This document shows, piece after piece, positions 1 to 11,441 of a DNA stretch of 64,000 nucleotides. The position numbers and the translations under genes were made by a program. The notes under the pieces were generated by a model, which was given only the letters and a program-made list of their open reading frames with translations, ran no database searches and was not told the DNA's origin. Numbering within the stretch: the first letter of the stretch is position 1; every line of letters begins with the position of its first letter. Source of the DNA: Mesostigma viride (Eukaryota; Streptophyta; Mesostigmatophyceae; Mesostigmatales; Mesostigmataceae); the NCBI GenBank assembly GCA_009746045.1, contig RPFO01000065.1, positions 1,647,424 through 1,711,423 of the forward strand, read 5' to 3'.

Positions 1-245
1 CAGTCCACCAATGATGATGTCGGCAGCGCCCAGCGGCGCAATAGTCGCCACCAGGTCACCGGCGTGCCCTGCAGCAGCACACCCTTGATGTCTGCTAGGC
101 CCGGCGATTGGTGTCGCCGACCGTCTGAGTAGGTGACATAGACTGCCGTGGTGTGAGGCCGGGGTACCAGGCCCAGCCGACGCACCAGGGCCTCGTTGAT
201 GAAGGACGTGGAGGCGCCGGTGTCGACCAGGAACTTCACGTCCAT
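1..245 (-). CDS. Retropepsin part of an LTR-retrotransposon polyprotein (partial, frameshifted)
   Basis: Reading the minus strand from 245, the translation starts MDVKFLVDTGASTSFINEAL, with the DTGAS catalytic motif of a pepsin-like retroviral/Ty3-type protease that cuts the Gag-Pol polyprotein. The second conserved strand, an AADIIIGG-like sequence, is seen at the window edge in a different frame, so one indel lies at about 55-70. It follows the gag with its CCHC knuckle on the same strand, the normal gag-protease order. Reverse transcriptase and integrase would lie left of the window. The protease motif is certain; assignment to Ty3 rather than another LTR clade is inference. Confidence 0.7.
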   Translation of the reverse strand, partial: MDVKFLVDTGASTSFINEALVRRLGLVPRPHTTAVYVTYSDGRRHQSPGLADIKGVLLQGTPVTWWRLLRRWALPTSSLVD

Positions 246-391
246 GATCGTTTTCTCCTTCAAATACGGATCAAGGACGGTGGGAGGGACCACAACCCCC
301 GCTGAAAAGAAACAGATGCCGCGAATCTCCTGAGATGCACGCGCCGCCGGTTGGGAGGGCGCGTCTGCGGCCACGTTGTTAACATCTACCT

Positions 392-2126
392 CTACTCTAG
401 TTGACTCCGCGTCGGGCTACCATCTGATTTTTCTATCCTATCCCCTACCCCGGGACCCAAGCCCATGGGCAGGGCTACTACTCCCGAGGAGCGGTGGGAC
501 GGGAGGCCGCCTCGCCCGACCACCCGCCCTCTTCCCCCCCTCCTCCTCTTCGTCAGCCCCCTCCTCATCGTCATACTCGTAGCCAGCCACTGCCTGCGTT
601 TGGCCGGAAGAGGAGGACTGTCGCCGCGCCTCAATCTCGTTGACCGCGCGCAACACACCCTTGGTAGAGTTGGTCGCGGGTGGTCGCGGCTGCTGGTACT
701 GCGTCGGGACCTGTCTGGCGTGCTGCAGGCGAGCCGCACGCTCACCCGCGTTGCGGGGTCGGTCCCGAGGGCCGGAGGGTCGGGGCGGCTGCCGAAGGCC
801 GGGCCGGAGAAACGAACGCTGGGTGTCCCTTCTCCTGCCCCGCGACCGGCGTTCTTGCCCCGGAGCTTGGGGCAGTCGCGCTTGAGGTGCCCCACCTCAC
901 TGCACATGAAGCAGCGCGCCTTGCTAGCATCGATCGCGTTGACGCCAAGGTCAGTGTAGCCATCATCAGGGTCGTCGGGGTACTCCTCCTCCTCCTCGCC
1001 GATGAGCTCCGTAGAGTACATCTGGTTCACCCGTCGCGGACCTGCAGTGGCTGACCTGAAGAAACGGCGCACCGAGGGTGCGCGCCCGCGAGCCACCACG
1101 TCGGCCACCTGCAGAAGGTATCTCTGGATATTCAGGATGTCCCACTCCTTCCAGGGGACCTCAGCGTAGTGTTTGAATACCTCATCCTGCAGCTCGGGGC
1201 TGAGCGCCTCGATGAATCTGATCTTGTACTCGTACCAGGTCATGTCGGTTAGATAAGCGGCGCTGGACTCAAACTTGGACAGAAACTCGCGATATGGGGT
1301 GGTCCCCTGGCGTAGCTTGCCGAAAGCGATCCGCTCGTGGAGCTCCGCGTCTGGGGGTATCAGCTTGCGGCGCACCCGGTCCATCAGCTCCTCCACGGTT
1401 GTGGGTATGACTGGGATGCGATGCTCTCACAGTTCAGGATGCTCACCACCGAGGGGTCCATGCAGGTGTTAACCACATGCGGGATCAAATCACAGGTGGC
1501 CAGTTCCCAGCTGTTGTGATTGCACCAAACGGTATACTGCTGTTGCCACATGCGTCCCCATTCGTCGACCTCTCGCGGTTTCATATCCGCGTGCAGCTTG
1601 GGTACATTCTTGAAGGTAGGCATCGGTGGGGCCTTTACCGTGTTAAGCTTAGGCCCACCGACCTCCCTGTAGGAGATGGAGCCGAATGCTGGAGGCTGCG
1701 ACCGCGGGAGAGATCCGGATCTGTCCGGTGTGCCGTGTGTCCGGCGCACCTGTACCGACGAGGGGTGTTCGTACCCGGGTCATCCAGTGCCACCCTGCCT
1801 GAAACTGAGGTTGCCAGCAGGCGCAGGCGAGGGGACCGCGCTTCGGTCAAGCACCCGTGGACGCTGCGGTTGAGGTGCCAGGCGCTGGGCTGGCGTGTGA
1901 GTCTCCTCGTCGCGGGTGGTGACACTGCTCCGGGTCTCCTCTGGGCTGGTCCGTGGTCTATGAGTACCAACGGGCGGGCCCTGCGTGACAGATCCCTCGT
2001 CCGCCTCGTTAGTCCCTTCCAGGTCATCGAACTCGCCGTCTGCCCCTGGGACTTCCCCTTCCTCGTCCGAATACCATAACGCGTGGGTAACAGGGACGTG
2101 CTGCCGAAGGAAACTCTGCGTCTGCC
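392..2126 (-). pseudogene. gag, downstream half, with CCHC zinc knuckle (frameshifted)
   Basis: The best open stretch is 1396-392. It has a helical capsid-like region (FGKLRQGTTPYREFLSKFE, then WYEYKIRFIEALSPELQ) followed by the knuckle CFMCSEVGHLKRDC, spacing CX2CX4HX4C, which binds element RNA. Upstream coding continues at 1749-1384 (PMPTFKNVPKLHADM, then W..QYTVWCNHNSWELATCDLI) in another frame, and an acidic, proline-rich stretch follows to about 2100 in a third. At least two frame changes are needed, so this copy looks dead unless the indels are assembly errors. It belongs with the gag N-terminus at 11442-12094, from which the 9.3-kb DNA element separates it. Confidence 0.75.
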
Positions 2127-2162
2127 CCGGAGCTGGTGGCCATGAGTTTGCTCAGTTGGCCA
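2127..2162 (+). repeat. Left terminal inverted repeat of the DNA transposon
   Basis: These 36 bases are the exact reverse complement of 11406-11441. The word GAGTTTGCTCA occurs inside the TIR and again directly downstream (2164 onward), giving two direct copies of a likely transposase-binding word at this end. Confidence 0.85.
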
Positions 2163-2255
2163 AGAGTTTGCTCACTTGACGGCCAGTATTCCAACTTTGT
2201 GTGAAATCAATAGAATAATACCACCTACCTCCCCTCAAGTGTTCCCCAAAGCGCG

Positions 2256-2320
<65 letters not shown>

Positions 2321-2325
2321 CCCCC
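2256..2325. repeat. Poly-C tract, 62 C then T then 7 C
   Basis: An uninterrupted C run covers 2256-2317, followed by a T and seven more C. It lies between the left TIR and the 3' end of the companion gene. The length is probably only approximate because such tracts sequence badly. Confidence 0.9.
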
Positions 2326-2530
2326 TAGCCAGGTATGGTTTGTAGCCACTTGTGCACGAAGCTTTGACATGTTTAGTTTCCACAGAAAAACGATGCAAAT
2401 TGTAGTCATGACATGCACCATAATAATTATAAATCGTTAAGACGGCAGTTCCACTAAAAATCATGAAAGTTCAATAAGACGGCAGCTCCACCACGTTACT
2501 TTTTTGTCGTTACAATACCAATGTCACAAT

Positions 2531-5500
2531 CTAACGAAGAACGCCCATGAGATGAAGCCCAACAAGGCGATTAAGGTTCAAGCTAGGCTCGGCTGTGCCT
2601 CCCATTCCGCCTATGCCCATGCCCATGCCCATGCCCATGCCACCACCCATGCCAGCCATGCCCATGCCGCCGCCCATGCCCATGCCACCACCGCCCATGC
2701 CCATGCCACCACCGCCCATGCCCATGCCACCACCGCCCATGCCCATGCCACCACCGCCCATGCCCATGCCACCACCGCCCATGCCCATGCCACCACCGCC
2801 CATGCCCATGCCACCACCGCCCATGCCCATGCCACCACCGCCCATGCCCATGCCACCACCGCCCATGCCCATGCCACCACCGCCCATGCCCATGCCACCA
2901 CCCATGCCAGCCATGCCCATGCCCATCCCACCGCCGCCCATGCCAGCCATGCCCATGCCAGCGCCACCCATGCCAGCGCCACCCATGCCAGCCATGCCCA
3001 TGCCACCACCCATGCCCATGGCACCGCCCATGCCCATGCCCATGCCACCGCCCATGCCCATGCCCATGCCACCGCCCATGCCCATGCCCATGGCACCACC
3101 CATGCCCATGCCACCACCCATGCCCATGCCCATGCCCATGGCACCGCCCATGCCACCGCCCATGCCCATGCCCATGCCACCACCCATGCCCATGGCACCG
3201 CCCATGCCCATGGCACCGCCCATGGCACCGCCCATGCCCATGCCCATGCCACCGCCCATGCCCATGCCACCGCCCATGCCCATGCCCATACCACCGTCCA
3301 TGCCCATGCCAACGCCGCCCGTGCCCGCGCCACCCATGGCAGCGCCGCCCATGCCAGCGCCACCCATGCCAGCGCCACCCATGGCAGCGCCGCCCATGCC
3401 AGCGCCACCCATGCCAGCGCCACCCATGGCAGCGCCGCCCATGCCAGCGCCACCCATGCCAGCGCCACCCATGGCACCGCCGCCCATGCCAGCGCCACCC
3501 ATGCCAGCGCCACCCATGCAAGCGCCGCCCATGCCAGCGCCACCCATGCCAGCGCCACCCATGCCAGCGCCGCCCATGCCAGCACCACCCATGCCAGCGC
3601 CACCCATGCCACCGCCGCCCATGCCCGCGCCACCCATGCCAGCGCCGCCCATGCCAGCACCACCCATGCCAGCGCCACCCATGCTAGCGCCACCCATGCC
3701 ACCGCCCATGCCTGTGGTGCATCCCTTGCCAGTGCCGTCTGTGTCACTGCTGGTGCCCATCCCATCGGCAACCATGTCTGCCGTGCCCATGTCCTTGTCG
3801 TTCCTGTGCTCGACCTTGGAGGCACTTGCACTCTTCAAGGCTAGTGCCGCCACAACTTGCTGGGCGACTTGCTGGGCTTGGTCTTTAAAAGCTACAGATA
3901 GATTCTCAAGCGCGTCCAGAACCTTGCTGGTAACCATGTCCTCACATGGCCCGGCATGATTTCTCTGAACTGGGTGAACTTCCAGTTTGGGTTTCTTTGG
4001 CGCGGGCTTGACTTCTGGCACATCCTTTGGCACATTTGTGAGGTCTGCTAAGGCTGCCCTGGTTGATCTCTTGGAGGGAGTCTTCCCGCTAGACGTGGGC
4101 GAGGGCCCCGCCAGCTGTGCAGTCTTCCGGGTCGACGTGGGCGTGGGCGGTGCCATCTTTTCAGGCAACAAGCTCGCCGTGGGCGAGGCCTTCCCGAAAC
4201 GCGCCGACCCGCGCCTGGGTTGCTTGTCCTCCTCCTCGTCGTAAGGAAATGGAAGAAAGTCGGATCCCACCCGGCAGTAGGTCGCTGGGTACGCGGCGAA
4301 GGCATCCACCTGCAGTGGTGCCAAAAGTGGCGTTGCCACCGCCATCGTGGCCTGCCAGGATGGCCCCCGCAAGGTGTACGGGGAACCATTAGGCTCCATG
4401 AGTTGGTTGAATGGTTTGCCGATTGGCAATTTGGAAAACACTACCTGAGCAGAGCCATCGATGATAGGCTTATCGCTCCTGCGGACTCTGATGTTCTTGG
4501 CAAGGGCAAGGACAGTTTTTGCCATAAAGGCGCCCTTGCTTGGAATCACCGAGATTGCCACGAAGGTTGCGTGGGGCTTGCTCGTTGAAAAGATGCAGCC
4601 CGGCTGCAAGGTCGGCGTTGACCCGGATGGAAGCGGCGGCTGGTTGATATTAGCCGGACGCCGTGCATTCCCCATCCCACTGCCGTGACTGCTGTGGCTA
4701 CCATCCTTGCCTTCCGTGCCACCGTCGCCCCCGCTGGCCCCCCGCCGTCGCCCCCCCGCCATCGCCCCCGCTGTCGCCCTCGCCGTCGCCCCCCCCTCGC
4801 CCCCGCCGTCACCCCCGCCGTCACCCCCGCCGTCGCCCCGGCCGTCCCCCCGCCGTCGCCGCGGCACCCCCCCCGCTGTCGCCCCCGCCATCGCCGCGGC
4901 CCCCCCCGGCTGTCGCCCCCGCCGTCGCCCCCGCCGTCGCCCCCGCCCTCTCCCCCGCCGTCACCCACGCCGTTGCCCCCGCTGCCGCGCCCACCGCCGC
5001 CCCCACCATCGCCATCGCCGTCGCCCCCGCCGTCGGTGTCGCTATCGCCATCGCCATGGCCATGGCCATCGCCATCGCCATCGCCATCGCCATCGCCATC
5101 GCCATCGCCATCGCCGTCGCCGTCGCTATAACCATGGCGATGGCGATCAACTGGCGCCCCCCAGCGCCCTCCTGCGTAAACATGTCGCGAAGCAGCAGCA
5201 AAATATACCATGACGTGTTGTTAAACCACCAACCCTAATTTTGAGGGGGTTTATACAAACGCCGGACAACCCATGACACCCTAACTCCTTTTAGTAATGC
5301 AACGACAAGAACTGTGCCTGGCAAGCCAAAAAAAAAATTTACCCTCGCGGGGGGCGCTGGAAAACGGCAAAGGCAAAGCGGAGCCCGCCGCCTTTGGGCG
5401 GGCGTAGCGGAGCCTTTGCCGTTTTCCAGCGCCCCCGCGAGGGGAAATTTTTTTTTTTGGCTTGCCAGGCGCTGTAGCGTTTCTCATACAGATTTCTCAA

Positions 5501-6035
5501 ATCAGGGCAGCAATAAGATGATTTGCATCCCAAAGGCGCTGTAGCAATGCTCATACAGATTTCTCAAAACAGGGCAGCGATAAGATGATTTGCATCCCCA
5601 AGGAGGAAGGGAAGAACAAGAGCATGTCATACAGTATTCCGTCCGCTTACCGACCTGCTTTTTGCCCGTGGCATCCATCACGTGCTTGCCGGTTCTGCCC
5701 GTCTTGCCTAACAAGTAGGCGTCTACATCGTCCAGGCCATCCCCTTCTAGTATGGCCTGCTCGCCGGCTAGGAGGGCCATGTCCTCAGCTTCCTCTTTGT
5801 CATCGTCTTTATCCTCATCACAGGCGGCTTTAGTGGGGCCCGCCGGCTGTGGCTTGTCCTGTTTTTTAGTCTCGCCCCCCTGCTGGCATTTCGTGCAGAT
5901 CCTCACTTGGCCATACCCCTCTTCTCCCTGGCCGATGCCACAAATCCCGTGCATCCACACACCGCATGTGCACTTATGGGCAGCTCCTGTCAACTCAGGA
6001 CAACCCCCACATAATTGCAGGGGAATGTCCTCCAT
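2531..6035 (-). CDS. Transposon companion protein: Cys-rich finger, Asp-Gly repeats, Met-Gly-rich tail
   Basis: Proposed exon 1 is 6035-5651 (start [12 protein letters not shown]; donor GTCG|GTAAGC). It holds a metal-binding cluster: CGGC, CTCG, then WMHGICG and CTKC about 15 residues later, a PHD/RING-like order. Exon 2 starts near 5171 (acceptor TTTACGCAG), which keeps phase. It first encodes a long Asp-Gly repeat, then, after a frame change in GC-rich repeats at about 4.7-4.9 kb, a unique domain (4640-3800) with [16 protein letters not shown] and [17 protein letters not shown] basic Pro/Lys linker and a predicted coiled stretch follow. The C-terminal ~390 residues are MGGAGMGG and MGMGG repeats. 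It is divergent from the transposase and inside the same TIRs, so an accessory or DNA-targeting role is inferred. I do not recognise the family; the exon structure is provisional. Confidence 0.55.
5316..5470. repeat. 155-bp foldback (hairpin) repeat
   Basis: The left arm 5316-5376 runs from GCCTGGCAAGCC through an A-run, CCTCGCGGGGG and GGAAAACGGCAAAGGC. The right arm 5410-5470 is its near-perfect reverse complement. A loop of about 33 bases rich in GCCCGC separates them. It lies in the intron of the companion gene, immediately before a tandem duplication. It resembles a small foldback or MITE insertion. Confidence 0.85.
5468..5601. repeat. 67-bp tandem duplication
   Basis: Two units start GGCGCTGTAGC at 5468 and 5535 and share CTCATACAGATTTCTCAAA and AAGATGATTTGCATCCC with a few substitutions. 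The first unit abuts the foldback. Confidence 0.85.
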
Positions 6036-6279
6036 GGAAACTAGCGTCCGCGATGTCTGTCGTGTGTGCGTCCGCGATGTCTGTCGTGTGTGCGCCTGTG
6101 CAGAGCCCATTGCTGTCTATAGCCGTGTCGAAATTTAAATGACGCGCGCGTCTCTGGCTGTGTGCGCCTGGTAGCCGGCCGGTAGGGCTGGCAGGCACGT
6201 GTCTATAGCCAGGTCGTAGCCCAGCCATTTTCTGTTTAGCGCCAAAATGTCCAAGTCCAGGTCGATCATCTATGCTACA

Positions 6280-6870
6280 GAGAGGCTACCGGTATGCGCT
6301 ATAGCCAGGCTACCGACCAGGCCATTCTGTAGCCGGGCTATAGCCAGGCTACCGACCAGGCTATAGCCTGCTCTTGCCCAAGCCATTTTCCCTGGTTATT
6401 GTACGGTGCTGAGCTATGATTGGGCTACGAACGGTTACAAAAAAGGGTGCTTAGCTACGATTGGGCTACGAACGGTTACAAAGTTCAGGTCTCTAGTGTA
6501 ACCGTTCGTAGCCCAATCATAGCTCAGCACCCTTTTTTGTAACCGTTCGTAGCCCAATCATAGCTCAGCACCGTACAATAACCAGAGAAAATGGCTTGGG
6601 CAAGAGCAGGCTATAGCCTGGTCGGTAGCCTGGCTATAGCCCGGCTACGAACGGTTACAAAAGAGGTGCTGAGCTATGATTGGGCTACGAACGGTTACAA
6701 AAAAGGGTGCTTAGCTACGATTGGGCTACGAACGGTTACAAAGTTCAGGTCTCTAGTGTAACCGTTCGTAGCCCAATCATAGCTCAGCACCGTACAATAA
6801 CCAGGGAAAATGGCTTGGGCAAGAGCAGGCTATAGCCTGGTCGGTAGCCTGGCTATAGCCCGGCTACAGA
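6280..6870. promoter_or_regulatory. Divergent control region built of inverted and direct repeats
   Basis: The word GGGCTACGAACGGTTACAAA or a close variant occurs five times forward and its reverse complement three times. Between the copies are TATAGCC/GGCTATAG words and the flank GTACGGTGCTGAGCTATGAT. The segment 6297-6486 is mirrored by 6500-6640, and much of that is repeated again at 6640-6860. It lies between the starts of the two divergent transposon genes (6035 minus, 7111 plus). A shared promoter, transposase-binding array or internal replication hairpin are all possible; the role is inference. Confidence 0.6.
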
Positions 6871-7110
6871 ATGGGCTACGAGCCTGCGACCTGGCGGCTG
6901 GCTACGACCTTCATAGCCGGGGAACCCGGCCTCAGCAGCCTGCATGCGGCACAGCCGATCCAGATCAAGGAGACAGCCAGCGCAGGCCAGAAAGGATTCG
7001 TCGCCACCATGAGCAAGGGCACGCCGCGGTTGCCGCCTTGCAACCGCGGCGTGCTCAGTATTTATTTCGATAATGAATGGCATCCTCATCAGGCATCATA
7101 AGCAACTATC

Positions 7111-10100
7111 ATGGATGAATCAGCCCAGAATCTTCGTGCTGCAAAGCCCGGAAGGCGCTCAGCATTGGTCACATACGCATCTCGTATTGACCCAAGATCT
7201 ATCAATGAAGATCTATCCATAGATTGCAAGTGTAGTGCAAGGTGCTTGCGAGATCCCCGGCATGCCATTAGACTAGTGTCGGTTCCGCCTGCGGCTAGGC
7301 AACTATTCTGGCTAGCACACAACCAGAGCTTGCGTCAAGACTTCGTGACGTCGCTGCTTCAAAGGGCAGGGGTTCAGCATATCGTAATAAAGGAACCAGG
7401 TTCGTTCTTTTTTCGTTATGTTGTAAACTGGTACCCTAGTTATAGACATCCGCGCCCCTAGTAGCTGGGCCATGGAAGACCCTGATCCTATGGCTTTGAA
7501 TCTTGCATTGTTCCAGGTGTCCAGTAAATTAGAACGCCATTTTCTGCGTATGTCAAGCATGTTCTTGCATTGATTTTCTTTGCAATGCTTCCAATCTGTG
7601 AAAGGCCACTACTCCGAGCACGAACGCCATCCGGCTTTTTCAGCCCTTACACGTTTTTCTAGGCGTCGTAATGGCGAAATTTTCTGTTTTGCTGGGACGT
7701 TTCGTTGTTACGGCTGAGTAGTAAGTAAAAGAGACCTAAATAACTAGTACACATGCTGTTATGGCTAGTAAGGGTGCCAGCTAACTAGGGGCCAAGCTAT
7801 CATGTCGGTACGTGTTATGTTGAATAACATGTTTTCCGCTTTGCTTTGGGGGTGCTTGTTGGTTGGACTTTTGCAGCTCCCGGGGGGAGCCAAAAATCCT
7901 ATGACGTCAACGTGCCACTTATTCTGGACGTGCCTGTGGGGAACGACATCATCGAGGTCAAATGCTGTCATCGGGCCATGCGGCAGCTGTTGGGCATTCA
8001 GCATTCGGTTTGGCGCACTTACCTTGCACAGGCGGCGGCCAGTTTCTCCATGCCGGTGGATGGGGATGTCTTGGATTATCATGGGCTCACTGAGGAGGAC
8101 CTGGCCGATGTCGCCAAGCATCCGGGCGGCTCTTCGGCGAAGGAGTGGTGTGCAGCGTGGCAGATGGACTTCGCAAAGGAATGTGGGGACTACGACCCTG
8201 CGAGAGCGGCCAACGAGATTCTCTTGGGTGACTTGAATATGAAGCAATGCTGGGAACACGAGTACAAGGAGGACCTCAGGTTAGAATGCGGGGAAGATGA
8301 GGCCCTGTTCAAGTCTCTATGTCTCAGCTACAGTCCCTTTATGAAATGCTGGAAGCAAGTAGCCCTTGGAAACTATTGGCCAGGTAGTCCTAAGATTCGC
8401 ATGCTGGAGTACACGAGGAATGTGGGTGTCTGCCAGACGTGCGTTCTTTTGCGGACGCTGCGCCGAGGTGCCGGTTCTGGAGAGCGGCGAAAACGCTATG
8501 ACCTGGAGCGCCGGAAGCACATGGCTTTGGTCCGCCGCGAAAGACGTGAGTACGCGAGGCTGTGCCGCCTGGCGATCAAGGGGCTAATCTTGCTTTTCTG
8601 CTTAGACAAGATTGACAGCACCAAGACCTTGTCACCCCTGGTAGCTAATGCACCTAAGGGCTGGGAGCAGAATCGGGCTAAATGCCTTGAATTCAGTTTG
8701 TATTGCGGCATCATATTGGGTGGCACCTCGACGTTTTTTCCCGTGTGGCCATGGGTGGAGGTACATGGGCAGTCTGGCAGCGTGACGTGCACGATGCTAG
8801 AGTGCATGTTGGCTGACTGGGAGGCGGCCAAGTCGTGGGAGGCTGCCAGCCAGCCTCGTCCAACGGAAGCCCATTTTCAGCTGGACGGAGGGAGCGAGAA
8901 CAGGAATGACACCGTATTGCTCTGGGCAGCCAAGTTGGTGGAGGATGGCCGCTTCGACAAGGTTCACATCCACAGGTTGATGCGTGGGCATTCTCACGTT
9001 GATCCTGACCAGCGCTTCGGCCACTTGTGGGCAACGGTGGCCAAGAGTGGACGTGGCAAGGACGTGGTTGTCTACGGTGCGCCTGACGACTTCTTTGATG
9101 CCATCTTGAGCGCTTTTGAGCATGCGGACGTGGTGGCAGCTGAAGACATGAGCGCCAAGACTCCAGCTGGGACCCGGGTGAAGGTTTTAGGCTGCGTGTA
9201 TGATGTCGCGGCCTGGCTGCTGCACCGGAAGGAACCAAACTTAGCTGGCTGGAGCATGGCACTAGACTACATGCCTCCAAGCGCTGACTCTGAAGATGGT
9301 CTCCCTACGCGGACTGGCAAGGCTGCTCGCTGCCACCACACCTCATTTCGGAAAGTGCAAGGCAACCCAGAGGTGTGGATGAGCTACCAGTGCTACATCG
9401 TCACGCAGCCGCGGCCAGATGGTGTACTCTCAGGGCGTGTTCTCGCCTATGATCAGCAGGGGCGTCCCCTGTATGGCATTCGCGTGTTTGATCCGGACAT
9501 TCCTTGCGCGACCGCAGGGCCCCTGCTGGCTGGTCTCAACCTGCGATACCTGGAGGTGAGTAATTTGAATCATGGTGAAGCTGTAAGCATTTGCTACCAA
9601 GTTTGCTTTCATTACTCGTCATACCTCTTGGTTATTTGATGTATTCTTTGTCCATTGGTGCAACCTTATCTAAATTTGGCCTCGGATATGCTCGACTTAA
9701 GTACTCCTTGTCCATGTCGCACTGCTCTGCCCATGCATGCAGGAGAACATCCCAAGAATCAAGCTATTCGTGGGCGGGCTGCATGGTACCGTGTGGGCTC
9801 AGTATTTCGTCGACGCGAAGACAAAGGTGAACCGGTTGATCCGGTGGGCAGAATTTTGGCCAAAGGTCCCCAAGGGCATTGACACTGTCCCCGCGGAGTG
9901 GAGGCCTCCTGAATGGCCCCGCCCTTCCCCGCGCAGTGCGCCGACGCCTCTGCCAGCAGCAACATACGAGGAGGAGGAACTGGCTTTGGCCATCGCGGCT
10001 GCTGTAGAGCCGTTGGTGCCTTCTGTACGACATGCGGGCTTTACGCAGGCGCAGTGGGATGAGGCGAATAGGGCCATAGCCTTCGACATAGCTGCAGCCC

Positions 10101-10864
10101 AAGCGTCTGTAGGCCTTGAAGAGGGGCACCCAGTTATTGTAGCCCATCCTTGTTTGGCTGAAGGCAACACCAAGTTTACGTGGACACCTGCTCTGTACGG
10201 TGTAGTCCACAAGACGCCTGCGCCAGGGGACACGACCGTCTTGGTAGAATGTTTTCATGCTGATCACTACGCTGCCAAGTGGCTCAGGTGGCATCCATCA
10301 TCTGCCGGCGTACCGGTGTCATCATCATTGCCCGTCCATGTGTATGCGGTGCCCAAGGGGGACGTGCTCCTTTCGTCGTGGCCAGGGCCCACCAAGGCGA
10401 AGCCAAACACCGTAAAGCTTACAAAGGGGGGGTGCCTGGCTGCAGCCACTGTAGATGCCCTGCAACAAGTAGTGAAGGATGACAGACTTTGTTTTGCAGA
10501 GTACAAGAATGCAGCAGCTGCTAGGGCTAGGAACAGCGAGGCTTGGGAGAAGCGGGTAGCGGATGGTATCATGGTGTCCACTCCCATCTGTAGATGGTAT
10601 GCTGTGGGAGCTGGCAAAAAAAGATTTCACGGTAGGGTAACAGCAATAGACGCGGGCTCTCGCTTGGCCGCCGTGCTGTGGGATGACGGTGAGAAGGACG
10701 TGCTTCCGTATGATGATCTACAAGCAGTCCTTTGTTCTTGCCCAGGTGCTGTGCTGCCCGAGCTTCTAGCCACGGACCACAATGCCGGGCAGGAGCTCTT
10801 GAGTAATACAGCTAGAGACGAGCGTGTGGCCCCTCCAGCCCCCCTGAGCGTAGGCAGCAGCTAA
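7111..10864 (+). CDS. DDE-like transposase (DUF7869-type core), 3 exons
   Basis: Exons 7111-7399, 7877-9555 and 9743-10864 have GT-AG ends and matching phases and give about 1029 residues. Exon 1 has a Cys pair CKCSARC and a helical stretch, then exon 2 VKCCHRAMRQLLGIQ, both common in this family ahead of the catalytic core. The core has LFCLDKIDSTKT, FQLDGGSENRND and RLMRGHSHVDPDQRFGHLW. These match the FxxDxxQ, LHxDNCxGQNKNN and VGHTxxxPDxxFG blocks of proteins labelled DUF7869, which I read as RNase H-fold transposases. Exon 3 is C-terminal and ends at TAA. An acidic frame (GEESEDEEPSAEDS) follows just downstream in another frame and may be a lost tail. The first intron is the least certain (donor CAG|GTTCGT). 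Confidence 0.65.
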
Positions 10865-11405
10865 CTAGGGGGTGCCGCCGTAGCGCGCCCGTCGATTCCC
10901 CGGGCAGCGATCAGGCAAGTGAGGGGGAAGAGTCTGAGGATGAGGAGCCCAGTGCTGAGGACAGTGCCACATCTGAATCTGATACGTCTGTGGACTAGTC
11001 TAGTGAACCAAATGGTCACGGTTTAAGTTCCATCTGTGGGTTGCATCACTTGGTTGGCATAAGTGATCTGTTTTTGTCAAATATGTTATTGCAGTGTGGG
11101 AAGAAATTCAACAATTTGTTGTTTATCGATTATCTTTGGTGTTTATGCATAATATAAGCCTTAACTAATGATAAACCTAACTAGAATAAAACATGCACTT
11201 TCATGTCCACATGGTGTGACTGTGCAAATTGCATGATTTATGGGGCTTTAGTGGGTCTCTATAGTCAAGGGGTGTGTTTCCAACCCCCACTAGGTACCAA
11301 ACTCCGCCACAATGCATGACAACCCATAAAATAACCCAAGACATGTATAAATTGACACGTAGGACGCAAAATGTGCATACTTTGAGTTTGCTCACTTGAC
11401 AGACA
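10865..11405. other. Transposon 3' flank, no gene
   Basis: After the transposase stop there is an acidic open stretch (about 10903-10998, ending TAG), then AT-rich sequence up to the right TIR. No further gene or long repeat is seen except the subterminal word at 11384-11400. Confidence 0.6.
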
Positions 11406-11441
11406 TGGCCAACTGAGCAAACTCATGGCCACCAGCTCCGG
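11406..11441 (-). repeat. Right terminal inverted repeat of the DNA transposon
   Basis: Exact reverse complement of 2127-2162. At this end the subterminal GAGTTTGCTCACTTGAC (11384-11400) faces the TIR copy, whereas at the left end the two words run in the same direction, so the two ends are not symmetric. Confidence 0.85.

Larger units (their letters stand above)
2127..11441. mobile_element. 9.3-kb two-gene DNA transposon with 36-bp TIRs
   Basis: The left end begins CCGGAGCTGGTGGCCATGAG at 2127 and is matched base for base, for 36 bases, by the reverse complement of 11406-11441. Inside the TIRs a second word, GAGTTTGCTCACTTGAC, occurs at 2164-2180 and 11384-11400. Between the ends lie a transposase-like gene on the plus strand, a zinc-finger/low-complexity gene on the minus strand and a repeat-rich divergent region. 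The flanks are two parts of one minus-strand gag, which fits insertion into a retrotransposon. No clear target-site duplication is seen: a CCGG at each edge could be either TSD or TIR. Boundaries are good to a few bases; activity is unknown. Confidence 0.8.
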
